A stretch of 64,000 nucleotides of DNA from Amoeboaphelidium protococcarum (Eukaryota; Aphelidiomycota; Aphelidea): positions 992,001-1,056,000 of the forward strand of contig JALECJ010000004.1 of the NCBI GenBank assembly GCA_023515745.1, given 5' to 3'. The first letter of the stretch is position 1. Each line of letters begins with the position of its first letter. Below, piece by piece: positions 37,901-48,725 of this stretch. A program made the translations under genes and the position numbers. The notes below the pieces were generated by a model, which saw only the letters and a list, made by a program, of their open reading frames with translations, had not been told where the DNA came from and ran no database searches.

Positions 37901-40060
37901 GGCATCGCTGGCTTGATTTAGCATTTTATTTAAAAGATGCAGGATGATATTTTGCCTTATTTGGTGTATTTCATTGTGCCAGTCCTCCGGTCCATGAACG
38001 ACCAGCACTCCATCATCCGAAACTGTCTATCATCCTGTTTTGCTGAGCTTGTCCGCCTGATGCCCTTAGAATCTGGTGCTGCAGATCCAATAGATCTATC
38101 TGATGCTCTCATTTAGCAGAAGGAGAATTTACGATCGTTTGTAGTTTAGCTTTTAAATCCTTCATAGTTGGAAGACTTCCAAATACCTGTGGAAATCAAT
38201 GCGCAGCTTAGGCGGTATCAGCAGGATGGCCTTAATTGGCTATACTTTCTCAACAAGTATAATCTGCATGGTATTCTCTGTGATGATATGGGTCTTGGTA
38301 AAACTTTATAAACTATCTGCATTTTAGCAAGTGATCATCACCATAGGAGTGTCGAGTTGCGAGATCGCCTGCCATCTCTGGTCATTTGTCCTACTTCAGT
38401 GACAGGTCATTGGAAGAATGAGATTTTGCGATTTACTTAAAATCTGAAGCCTGTTATTTATCACGGCACTAGCGCTTATCGCCGTGATCTAATGGATTCT
38501 ATTTCTCAATATGACGTTTTAATCATATCATACGAAATGGCTCGTAATGACATTGATCTCTTGACCCGTATTTAGTTTAATTACTGCGTTTTAGATGAAG
38601 GCCACATTATCAAGAATGCCAAATCAAAGACTACAATGTCGATCAAATAGATAAGAGCTGATCACAGGCTCATACTTTCTGGTACACCTGTGTAGAATAA
38701 TGTTCTCGAGTTATGGAGTTTATTTGACTTTCTAATGCCTGGCTTTCTTGGAAGTGAAGAGTAATTTAGAGACAAGTACGCAAAGCCTATTCTGGCAATG
38801 AAGAGCTTTAGTATGTCGCAATTCGATGATGATGGTAAAGGGAGTAAGAGTTCCGCCAAGAGGTAAAAGAAGCGCACCTCTACTGATGATAAAGTTGAAG
38901 AACGTGGAATTTTGGCGCTAGAGTCTTTACATAAACTGGTGCTGCCGTTCCTTCTTCGTCGTCTTAAGGAAGATGTTCTCCATGATCTACCGCCTAAGAT
39001 TATTCAAGATTATCCTTGTGAGTTGACAAACTTACAAAGGATGATTTACGATTAGTTTTGTCAAGATTAATTCAAGTCTTTGGAAGACCTTGATGCAGAA
39101 GATGGCAATCTTAGTTAATAGCCTGTGCATATATTTTAAGCGCTTTAATTCCTGCGAAAGCTGTGTAATCATCCAATGTTAGTGGCAAAAGATATGCCAA
39201 AGTATTAGTCTGTGATTCAGAACTATCTTCATTCGACGGGAATACACATTACAGATGTTAATCTATCAGGTAAATTACTGTCTCTCCGAGACTTATTGCT
39301 TGAATGTGGTATTGGCTCAGATTCTAGTGATTAAGCGCTGAATCCGCATAGAGCGCTCATCTTCTGTTAACAGAAAAGCATGGTTGATTTAATTGAAAAT
39401 GTTCTTTTCAGTCGTCATATGCAGTCTGTGTCTTATATGAGGCTGGATGGCTCGGTTCCGGCTATGAAAAGATAGGATATTGTGTCGTAATTTAATTTGG
39501 ACCCATCGATTGATGTCTTGCTTATAACAACGAGCGTGGGTGGTCTTGGCTTGAATCTCACTGGAGCTGATACAGTGATCTTCGTAGAGCATGATTATAA
39601 CCCGTCCAAGGATATGCAAGCTATGGATCGAGCTCATCGTATTGGCTAGCAGCGTACTGTTAATGTGTATCGATTGATCACCAAAGACACGTTGGAAGAG
39701 AAGATCATGGGACTATAAAAGTTCAAGAAGAAAGTGGCTGATGCTATTATAAATGAAGAGAACTCTGGTACAGGTTTGCAATCTCTGTAGCCGGATGAGA
39801 TTCTCTCTGTATTTGAAACTACTCCAGCTTAAGGTGCAATGCCACAAAAGCGATCTCTAGAGTAAAGTGAATAGCATGCAGATTCTGGTAAAAGTTCAAA
39901 GAAGAGTAAGCACTTAAATGTGCCCGGTCTTAGCGCTGACGTGGTGGCACAGATGGAGCAACTCGCGGAGCAGTCTCAAGACGAGTACAACGAATCTTAT
40001 AACTTTGAAGAGTTCCTTTCCTCATAGTCCTCCTCCTAGTAAAATTAGAAGTATTCTTGA
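34928..40060 (+). CDS. MOT1: TBP-associated ATPase MOT1 (BTAF1)
   Basis: 1710 aa, single exon, ATG 34928, TGA 40058-40060. Mot1 removes TATA-binding protein from DNA. It begins [16 protein letters not shown], the conserved Mot1 N-terminus, followed by about 1000 residues of HEAT-type helical repeats. The C-terminal Snf2 motor has [29 protein letters not shown] near residue 1120, [57 protein letters not shown] and [20 protein letters not shown] encodes the Q of GKTLQ and UAG the first Q of IGQQ, both essentially invariant. Residues after 1600 are Ser/Gln rich, ending SSQSSSQQNQKYS. Family length is about 1850. Confidence 0.97.
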
Positions 40061-40274
40061 TGTTTAGTTTTCATGTATTTTAATATTGAAAATTTACAGA
40101 TTTGTTTTGAATCACTTTGATTATACTGAAAGAACTGTCTATCTGAGGCTGGAGAACAGAATTAAAATTTTAAGAATCACATATCACATGCTTGCTCTTC
40201 TTTACCAATGCGAAGAACATCTTAGTTCTATAATCTATCTTGAAAGTTTAAAACCATTAGAAAAACCCGTCACG

Positions 40275-41130
40275 TCAATCAGCTTTCACTTGACGATATT
40301 AGAGACTAGGAGGCTATCCGCTGATTCCATACGCACCTCGACTTGGAAAACTTTCATTCTTAAAGCTTTGCAACACTGAATACAACTCCACACTAATCAT
40401 TACTACTGAGCAACTAATGCAGTGACTATTCGCCCCATTTTCGATCGCGATTGACACCTCATCATTAGCAAGCCACTGCCTTTGCATGTAACGAATCAAC
40501 GACTGGCCCATGATCTATCCGAGACTAGCGTAACTCGAGAGAGATACACCTAATACGTTCATATTGAATTCGACAAGGCTGCTGAACGAATATCATACCA
40601 AATTAATACTGTAACGTCAATCACGTATATTTAGATGCAGTAAAAGTGTACCAATGCACAATATCCAGAGTCAATGATTCCGGATTCAAGAATATGATCA
40701 TTACAGCAACAGCAGATGCATTTCCAAGAGGAATCTTAACCAGACATGTCGGAGTAACCTGCGAGCAGTTTTTTAATCTCACCTTGTGTACCACATGGCC
40801 GCGACTCTCTATCGTAGCAATGCATCTAATCCAATCACCAGCTCAGAAGTACACAGAGTAACCATTAAGCAGCGTTTGTTCGCTCTAAGGCATTGTTAAT
40901 TACCAACCATATGGCTGGATATCATCCTTTCTATCTGACTGGCTGAAGTACAATGATCGCCGGATCCAACAGAATATGTAAGAGCGTCTTTCCCAAAACT
41001 TGATTCATCATCTTCAAGTATACGGTGTATAGCCTGAATTGTATACACTAAATCTACTGGCAACAGACAGCAATGGATGGGAGGTAATCTTTAGCTACGA
41101 CTTCGGTGATGCAACCAAGATTAAACATCG
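40275..41130 (-). CDS. 3' exons of unrecognised intron-rich gene
   Basis: Terminal exons modelled at 40275-40581 (ends in TGA), 40625-40841 and from 40904 upstream to about 41130 or beyond. Introns of 43 nt (40582-40624, GTGATT...TTCAG) and 62 nt (40842-40903, GTAATT...CTGAG) join in phase. The protein reads IHRILEDDESSFGKDALTYS..., WIRCIATIESRGHVVHKVRL, LNPESLTLDIVHWYTFTASK, MGQSLIRYMQRQWLANDEVS and IAIENGANSHCISCSV. It looks like an alpha/beta or beta-sandwich protein, but I cannot place the family. The 5' end is not determined: three frames remain plausible between 41130 and 42060. It is the convergent neighbour of MOT1. Confidence 0.45.
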
Positions 41131-42721
41131 ACAAAGTAATGGACATTGGCTATACTGCAAACTAAGAGATTGATGATTGTTGCACACAGTCCTTAACCAA
41201 TGGACTACAGAATCTCCCGACCAATTATCGCAGTTCATATGATTGACTCTTACAAATAGACTAAAGACGCATTCTCTTTTACAAGCACAACGGTGTTGTG
41301 GCAGCTGCTGAATAGCTACCGTATAGAACATTAAGCTAGACTATTGGATGGCTAAGCAGTAATGCTTCTTTCTTCAGCATGCCATGGAACGATCCGATCA
41401 ATGCAAGAAACTGTGTTCTCTCCTCTGTCTCCTCCCTCCTATCCCTATTCACTTATTGGACCATGACTATGTGCAGAATATCGTACGCCAAACTGCCACG
41501 TACATTGTAGACAGTTTTTGCAAGCCTTGGTAATACAATAATCTAAATGTCATAATAATGTTCAGATCGCGCGTAATCGCTGTAAATCGAAAGAACAGTT
41601 CACAAATTTCTAACAGCGTCATCAATCTAGGAAATACCACAGCCAAAGCAATACACAACGACACTGAAATCAGTTGAACGTCTGAAATACTTACCAGTGA
41701 AATATTGAGGGCCAAAAGAGCTTTGAAGTCTCTCTAGCAAGCGAGCGATCGCTATATCAAAATCTGGTATTATGCGGTACAATACTTGCAAACAATCAGC
41801 CATGGACAATCTTGGACTTATATTCTCTGAACCTGTAGCAGCGTCCAGAAGTGAGGCGTCTCACGTGCACACCGGTCAAGAGCAGATTGAAGAACAGTGA
41901 CAAGCATCTGGGCGCATTTACAAGCGCACACTTGGTAAGTCGAGCCAGCCAGCATTAACCATGATTCATCAATAGAACGCTGCTTGTGAGAACATAACCA
42001 TTGTCGGATACAATAGGATGCTAAGGTATGGGATGGACATGATGCCTTACAATATCGCAGCACTTAGAGAGGAGACCAACGGCCGCAAAACTACAGTAAT
42101 GTTTCTTACACACTTAATCACTAGGCAGTACTGCGCTTACGACAGACTGGAGATGCGACACATTAGACACCACAGAATTTCATGGCCCGCATATATCAGC
42201 TGTGTCATGCCACATACAGTATATATCCTCATATCATAGGAGCAATAGATATATATTCAATATCTCTTGCATACGTTTGAAGTAATGCATACTGGACAAG
42301 TAGTAAGGTCTTGCAACAACACACGCACACCCTTTAACCAGAAAGATTGAATGCAAAACATTCACAACACATTCAATTACCAAGAGCAATAGCAGCAACA
42401 ATCATCAGCTGGACTATACAACACTACACTTGCTAAAATCTGATTTAATACAGTAGTAAGACTTTCAAAATCCAATGGCAGAAAGAAAGAAGGGAAAGTG
42501 GACTGATGTTTGGAAACGGAACAAAACGACAGAGATTACGATGTCCCGGCATGAGGCGTTCTGAAGTTACCAAGACAAAGCCAATGTAAAGCCACTTTAA
42601 AATTGATAGGATCAACCGCCAACAACGCACATTGCTACGACCAGTCAATGTATTGGCGCTGAATTATCGGGCCAGCGCCTTAACTTTAATTGAACAAAGA
42701 CACGCGAGAGATTACACAATC
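41131..42721. other. Unresolved interval, likely more minus-strand exons
   Basis: Coding-like minus-strand pieces include LQVLYRIIPDFDIAIARLLE (about 41740-41805) ending at a good GTAAGT donor near 41697. A hydrophobic frame around 42000-42160 may be chance. I could not chain exons reliably. No mobile-element or RNA signature recognised. Confidence 0.3.
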
Positions 42722-42922
42722 ATGGTGCGTAATATATTCAGAGTCATCAGAAAGAGTCCATAGTTAGAGCCTTGGTAGATCATTCAAAAAACAGATGGAT
42801 ATGGTCAGTTACCTGATAAGTTGATCGTGTTTGGCGAGCAAATTGGATCACGGCAGAGTCATCTCACGCTGTCGATTATAAAATCTCTCGCCCAAACTAC
42901 AATTAGTCCATAGAAAGTGTGA
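42722..42922 (+). CDS. Candidate first exon beside the tandem repeats
   Basis: ATG at 42722 opens 66 codons (MVRNIFRVIRKSPQLEPWQI, DGYGQLPDKLIVFGEQIGSR) before TGA at 42920-42922. Three in-frame TAG codons would be Gln. Composition looks coding. The reading frame may continue by splicing into the plus-strand repeat region that follows, but I found no junction I trust. No family recognised. Confidence 0.3.
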
Positions 42923-42924
42923 AT

Positions 42925-43690
42925 CAAAGTCGGTATGAGTATAACGTCATCATCAAATTAACTCTCGGTGAAGCTAAGTAGGATGAGGACAACTTGTCCG
43001 CAACTACGGCGCGTGTTGATTAACTTGCGTACAGATTATCCTCATTGCTTCATCTCGTCAATTCTCGAGATATTACATTCAAATCACTTTCAGTCTAGAG
43101 CGCATAGTCTAGATCATAGTTCCTGTGAGGTTTACGCCATCAAACTTAGTATTGGTAAAGCCAAAGCTAATGAGGGACGAACTTGTCCTCAAACGCTGAA
43201 GGTTCATCTTAATGAGGACAAACTCGTCCTCATCGCTGCTCCTTAAATGCGCAATCAATACGTATCGCTCAAACTACTTTCTGTCTGAGTGACGCAGCAA
43301 TGAATGAGGGATGTCCGCTAACGGATCGCGTGCTGATCAACCTACTGACAGATTGTCCCCATCGCCGCATGTTGCGCATTGTCGAGCTCTATCGTTCTAA
43401 CTACTCTCAGTCTGTAGCGATTAGTCTACTTCATTTGCGAAATGAGTTTTACGCCATCTTACCGAGTTTTGGTGAAGTAAAGTCGAGTGCGGAGAAGTAA
43501 GTCATCGAATCGAGGGGCGATCATGAGTTGTGCTCATCGGGGCGCGTTGAATGCATACTGTACATAATGTATGTCCTTAGACTACTCCCAGGCTGGGCGA
43601 TCAAAGTAGTACAAAGTCGGTATAAGTTTTACACCATCAAACTATGTCCGAGTGAAGCTAAATAGGATGAGTACAACTTGTGGTAAGTGA
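42925..43690 (+). repeat. Degenerate tandem repeat, possibly coding
   Basis: Two alternating blocks recur. Block Y contains GAGTTTTACGCCATCAAACT-like sequence (near 42945, 43126, 43444, 43628). Block R contains CGCGTGTTGAT(T/C)AAC-like sequence with a following CAGATT-T-CCCCAT (near 43005, 43325). Y to R to Y spacing is about 180 nt, with an extra 138 nt between copies 2 and 3. Several copies carry a small hairpin of the GGACAACTTGTCC type. Read on the plus strand the blocks give E(F/V)YAIKLS-x-GEAK and RVLINL(R/L)TD-x-PH, so similarity persists at protein level. One TGA near 43290 interrupts. It could be a decaying or intron-split repeat protein. Confidence 0.65.
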
Positions 43691-43706
43691 CCATGTCAGA
43701 CAAATC

Positions 43707-44518
43707 TCAGCCCAATGACAAGCTAAAAATCGTTCTGATGACTCCATCGTCTGCTGTGTAATCGATATCAAGCATTATAGCTTCGCAATAAGCATTGTTA
43801 TCCTTCAGATCACTAAGCGGCAGAGCCGTACGCGTTGCCTTTACGTGGTCAATGACAATGATTAGATAGAACTTGAGATAAGGCGCGCAGCTGTCCATCA
43901 ATGTCAGATTCGTAACCAGGTGGAGAACTTCAGTTCTAAGCAGACTAGTAAATAGAGGGCACTATCTACAATGTACTAAATCAGGAACTGATTCGCGATG
44001 CATATGCTATCGCTAATGTATTCAGCAAGCTTCCAACATCAATGTGTTTTTTTTCACCCGCCTTGAATACAACTAAAGCAGCGCAGATTAAACATTACGG
44101 CATGTGGAACTTAGACTGTTCAGACTGATTACCATTCATTTTCAACTTGATGGCGTGTACAAAGCAAAATGTCACCGGCTGATTACAATACGATTCAATT
44201 AAATTACGCGGCAAGAGATTCACATAAACCGTCGTGTAAACTGCATGCTACTGTAAAATCAACTTATCAAATCCATTAGCACCCAACTTACAGTAAATAA
44301 CAGGGATAGAGCAGAGCATTGAAAGAGCTGATCGATTAGTGCTTCATTAGCGAAGCTTGACGATGTATTAATGTCGGATATAGCCATATATGTGTTAATC
44401 TTACGCTATCATACTTTATCATCATTGGACCATTCACAACGTCTCTCCTGAAATCATGGTAGGGGGACTCTCTTACAATCAGCTGGAGTTGTCCCCTGAA
44501 CTCGTTATTTGGAGGCAT
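43707..44518 (-). CDS. Four-exon orphan protein, about 216 aa
   Basis: Exons 44415-44518, 44292-44355, 43989-44250 and 43707-43927; introns of 59, 41 and 61 nt with GTATGA, GTAAGT and GTTCCT donors and AG acceptors. All junctions keep phase and the total is 217 codons ending in TGA at 43707-43709. The protein reads MPPNNEFRGQLQLIVRE..., EALIDQLFQCSALSLLFT, VYVNLLPRNLIESYCNQPVT, YLKFYLIIVIDHVKATRT and EAIMLDIDYTADDGVIRT. The mixed alpha/beta pattern suggests a single globular domain; I do not recognise it. The third donor is weak, so the last exon is the least certain. Divergent from the disintegrin/SH3 gene, 120 nt away. Confidence 0.5.
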
Positions 44519-44638
44519 ATTGCGGACATCTTCAATCGTTTCTTATTCTTTTTACATATCAGCTTTCTCTGTAAATCTTATTACAATTTATATCTAGAGG
44601 TTGTGTGAATAGTTTAATATCGCGTTAGATATCTGAAA

Positions 44639-46672
44639 ATGTAGTTATCAAGTAATGCTATCACGTTGCTCTTGTCGATCATGATTGATCTTGGCGTCCG
44701 CGCTCAGTCTGTGCCGAGCACTTGCGGCAATGGTCAGGTCGATTCAGGTGAACAGTGTGATCCTTCTGCGCAAGGCGTTTCTTCTGAATGCTGCACTAGC
44801 TAGTGCTAATTTGCTCCCGAGTATTCTCAATGTCAATTTGGTAATGGCGTGTGTAATCGCGGTCAATGCAGTAGTCGTGCATCTCAATGCTCGGTGTATG
44901 ATGGCACTTACATGTAATTTGAATTCCCCGTGTAGCCTGGTAACATATCCAATGTCAGAGGTCCTTTTTCTGTCTGCTCTCCCGACTCTGCTCCATCATC
45001 ATCTTCCTCATCTTAACAATCTGTCGTGTCTCTTATCAATGGTGGAGGCACTTCGCAGTCCTCTTTGCTGCCTCAGCTGTTGAGTGCTGATAGTTTGGCA
45101 CAATCCAAGTGCTCGCCAGCGTGCCAAGGTACTGGATCCAATGGTAGTCCTTTCTGTACTGATTTTACCCAATTCAGAAATTTGCCTGTCAGTGTTGCTG
45201 ATTTCTTGCCTTGTATTTCAGATTAAACTCAAGGCGTGGCGGTGAAGGACTGGTATGATGCTCTACAGAGTGGCGCTGATAACAATGATGATCAATAGAT
45301 ACTGGATGCGATTCAAGAAAAGTTGCAAGTTGGTGTCTGTGTCAATGGTTCGTGCCGTGTTGGTAGTGATCAGACTTGTCGTCAGAGAAGATGTTCTAAT
45401 TAGGGTGAGTGCGTTTTATCAGCATCAGCTCAGAATTTCCTGCTTGGTGTTATGGGGATCTCTTACGAAATATAGGCGGGCAATTAGACTTCCATCTCCA
45501 CGTCAGCTGTTTAATGTAAGTGCGATGATGGTTTTGGCGGCGTGGACTGTTCTCAGACTACTGCGCAAGACTCGTCCAATGAGGACCAGTCTAATGACAG
45601 AGAATCAGCTGCTGTACAAGGATCTGTTCCAAAATCTTAGTATGAAAGCGCTCTAATTGGTGCCACCATTGGGTCCTTTTTCGGTGCTCTTATTATGGCT
45701 GGATGTCTTTGTCTGTGTTGGGGCTGCTTTAGCCGCTCTAATAAGAAGAAGCGTGATTAGGAGGCGGCCGCTCTGTTCTATGCCAAGAATGGACCTTATG
45801 ATCCTATGACAGATGATCAGTAGAATGTATATGCTCATAATGGCCCATCTCTACATGATATTGCCGTGGTGAATGCTGACAGTCATGAAGATGATGGCTC
45901 CGTTAAGCCGATTAGAGTTGACGATTTCTCAGGGCCTGATGCTAATGGGATGCATAATACTGAAAAGGATTTTGATCATCTCTTGAGTATTGGGGATCAT
46001 GCTTTGGCTGCCGCTTCTAGTAGTAATAGAGGCTATAGTATTGGCGAAGAAGAGGTCGATATTGGCACCTTGCCGGTTAATGGTGGATTCCAGTCCAACT
46101 CAAGCCCAGTTCACGATGAATTTGCTCAAGCCGACACTCTAGTAAATTAGCAGTAGCCTATGCAAGAGTTTGAGAAGAGTTATATATCAGACCTGCCTTT
46201 ATCTCATATCTACTCCATGGGAGCTGGTCACGCGCTGGTCGATGCTGCATAGTCCTAGCCACAAGCCGGTTCTTCCAATAAAACTTCCATGCCACCACCA
46301 CTACCTTAAATCACGGTGAGCGGGGAGGAACAAAATTATCTGCGTGCATCTCACACTTATACACCGAGACTGGCCGATGAACTGGAACTCCTCCCAGGCG
46401 ACGTACTGTATCTAATCAAGACTTTTGACGATGGTTGGGCTAAGGCATACAATATGAGAAGCGGAAATGAAGGAATATTCCCAATGGGCTTCGTGAAGAA
46501 GGTGACTCTGAACAAGGCTTAGCTTGAGGAAGGCTAGAAGAATATGCCAAAGTCAATGTTCTAGAATGGCGTTCTTAAAGACGACGCGATGGCCAGCTCC
46601 GAGCCTGCTGGATCATCCGAAGTCCAAAGAAGGTCTTCCCTACTGAAGAATTCAAAGACTGGAAAGAAGTGA
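44639..46672 (+). CDS. Disintegrin-like / transmembrane / SH3 cell-surface protein, 677 aa
   Basis: ATG 44639, TGA 46670-46672. Signal peptide (AITLLLSIMIDLGVRAQS), then a disintegrin-type ectodomain (CGNGQVDSGEQCDPSAQGVS, ECCTSQCQFAPEYSQC, FGNGVCNRGQC), low-complexity Ser/Gln stretches, and an EGF-like Cys cluster (CRQRRCSNQGECVL, CKCDDGFGGVDC). One TM helix (ALIGATIGSFFGALIMAGCL, near residues 340-365) is followed by KKKRDQ. The cytoplasmic tail has PPPLP and an SH3 domain (ASHTYTPRLADELELLPGD, FDDGWAKAYNMRSGNEGIFP) near residues 565-620. The order ectodomain-TM-SH3 recalls fungal membrane sensors that couple to signalling through SH3 domains. Function is inferred only. The Gln content of the linker is largely TAG/TAA. 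Confidence 0.88.
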
Positions 46673-46953
46673 TTAATATAATATAAAGTTTAGATTGTGA
46701 CAGTTGTGAGTTAATAACATAGATATTTATAATTTTAAATTAATATCTAACTTGTTTGATATATCTAGCAGGCATCCATTCCCATTTGTCGTAACCATCA
46801 CATGTAAAGCTCAGGCAAGGCGACACGCGAAGAATCGCGCCGAAGTTTAGCGAATCATTTGGAATTTGATTCAAACAATTGACTCTGACACGGAGCGTAG
46901 ATTAAGTTCCCTTTTTATCCTCTCAAAATCATAAATTTTAAATTCAAATCACA

Positions 46954-48132
46954 ATGGGTAAAGATTACTACAAGACTTTAGGTGTAGATAAGAGCGCTAA
47001 TGACGCGGACATTAAAAAGGCGTACAGAAAGTTATCACTGAAGCACCATCCCGACCGTAATTTGGACAATAAGGAGGAGGCTGAGAAGAAGTTTAAAGAG
47101 ATCAGCGAAGCATATGAAGTCCTGAGTGATAGTAATAAACGCGCTGTATACGACCAGTTTGGCGAAGAAGGTTTGAAGGGCGGAGGCGCTGGTGGTGCTG
47201 CATCTGCTGGCGGCGCCGGAATGAATGGTTTCCCTGGTGGATTTAGCGGTTTCGGTGGAGGTGGTATGCCTGGTGGTACAACCTTTACATTCTCTTCTAC
47301 CGGTGGTATGCCTGGTGCCGGAGGATTTATGCCATCTGACCCAAATGAAATATTTAGCAAGTTCTTTTAGTCTTTTGGCGGTGCAGCTGGTGGAAGTGGA
47401 GGTTTGGATGAAAATGACTTGAGAGCATTCGGCGGAATACCAGGATTCGGTGGGTTCCCATCAGCTGGCCGTGGTGGTAGAGGTGGCGGACGTGCTGGTA
47501 GTGCTTCTGGTATGGCTGGTGGATTTCCTGCGTTTGGGCAATAATAATAATTCATGTCCAATGGCGGCGGGAAGCCTCAAGTTGTATCTAAGCCGCTGAA
47601 AATATCATTGGAAGATTTGTACAAGGGCTGCACCAAGAAATTAAAAGTGACACGAAAGATATTTGATCATAGTGGTTAATCTATGCAAGCGGAGAAGATT
47701 TTAACTATTGATGTAAAGCCTGGATGGAAAAGTGGTACTAAAATTAAGTTTAGCGGTGAAGGAGATGAGCTACCTGATGGCACCGCCTAAGACTTGGAAT
47801 TTGTGATTGAAGAGTTGCCTCATACTGTCTACACCAGGGAAGGTGACAATTTGAAGGTGAAAATTACCGATTTGACCATAACTGAAGCCTTTTGTGGATT
47901 TTAAAGAATAGTATAAACATTGGATGACCGCAAGCTGCGAATAAACAATAATACTGTCATATAACCACCGCACACACTCAGGTTCGCGGGTGAAGGTATG
48001 CCAAACTCAAAGACTGGCAAGAAGGGAGATCTTTTGGTGGAACTTCACGTTAAATATCCTCGCGTGGGCTCTCGATTAAACGACGCTGAAGCATCCACAA
48101 TAAAGAATTGCATCGACAAACTGTACTATTGA
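46954..48132 (+). CDS. SIS1: Type II J-domain co-chaperone (Sis1/DNAJB1-like)
   Basis: 392 aa, ATG 46954, TGA 48130-48132. The J domain [20 protein letters not shown] has the HPD motif in KHHPDRN. A long Gly/Phe region with GGMPGG repeats follows. The C-terminal peptide-binding domains include [40 protein letters not shown] and [20 protein letters not shown], and the dimerisation tail follows. There is no Cys-rich zinc finger, so it is type II. It delivers clients to Hsp70 and in yeast Sis1 is essential and linked to translation initiation and prion propagation; the latter is interesting given the abundance of poly-Gln in this proteome. UAR codons occur at the expected Gln positions, for example KFFQSFGG. 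Confidence 0.96.
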
Positions 48133-48725
48133 ATATATACATAAATATATACTTTTATGCATCTGTTAATGACTTGATTGAACTTTCAGAATTTTGCTTT
48201 CATGCTGTTAATATGCAATTTGTCGATAACTTACGCGATAAATTTCATTTAAGCAGACCGGATAAGATTTCTAATGCAGTTAATAAAAGTATGTTACGCC
48301 TTACGAATAAACAAGAGCTCCATTATGTGTTTAGAGCTATTGAGCTAACGTGGGAATAATTGTTTCAGTTCTCTCAGATTTTGCATCCAATAATCAAAAC
48401 TCTTATTTGTTCTTTCGATCGTCGTGTTTCAGAAGTTTGGCTTGCCATTCTTTTCTATAGCTCTCGTCGCTCTTTCTGACTGACTATCTGTCTTAATCTC
48501 TTTCTTTATGAGTATTTCTCTTCTTGCCTTGTTCGCCATTCTCAAGTCTGTCACTCGTGCAAAAGCTGACATTTACTATCAAGTTTAACTGAGAAATTTA
48601 ACTAGTAGCTGGTATGTAATCTGACTAGGAAAAGGTAATTTTAGAATGTAGCTAGTATTTAACAACACTAATAACCATTGTTTAAGGAGAAGTCCGTGTA
48701 GATTCGATCGAAACGTCTTGCCAAG
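48133..48725. other. Intergenic, DnaJ to UFD2, with weak small ORF
   Basis: About 590 nt. A plus-strand frame at about 48213-48478 reads MQFVDNLRDKFHLSRPDK... and stays open to TGA, but it has no recognisable domain and could be chance in a one-stop code. The remaining sequence is T-rich before the UFD2 start. Confidence 0.35.

Noticed and set aside
41620-41810. MutS homologue fragment (PDFDIAIARLLE)
   Set aside because: Only a short resemblance to the MutS core; no Walker or other MutS motifs were found nearby.
42925-43690. Hammerhead or other self-cleaving ribozyme array
   Set aside because: Small hairpins recur, but the CUGAUGA and GAAA cores are absent.
42900-43700. CRISPR array
   Set aside because: Repeats are long, degenerate and lack uniform spacers, and the genome is eukaryotic.
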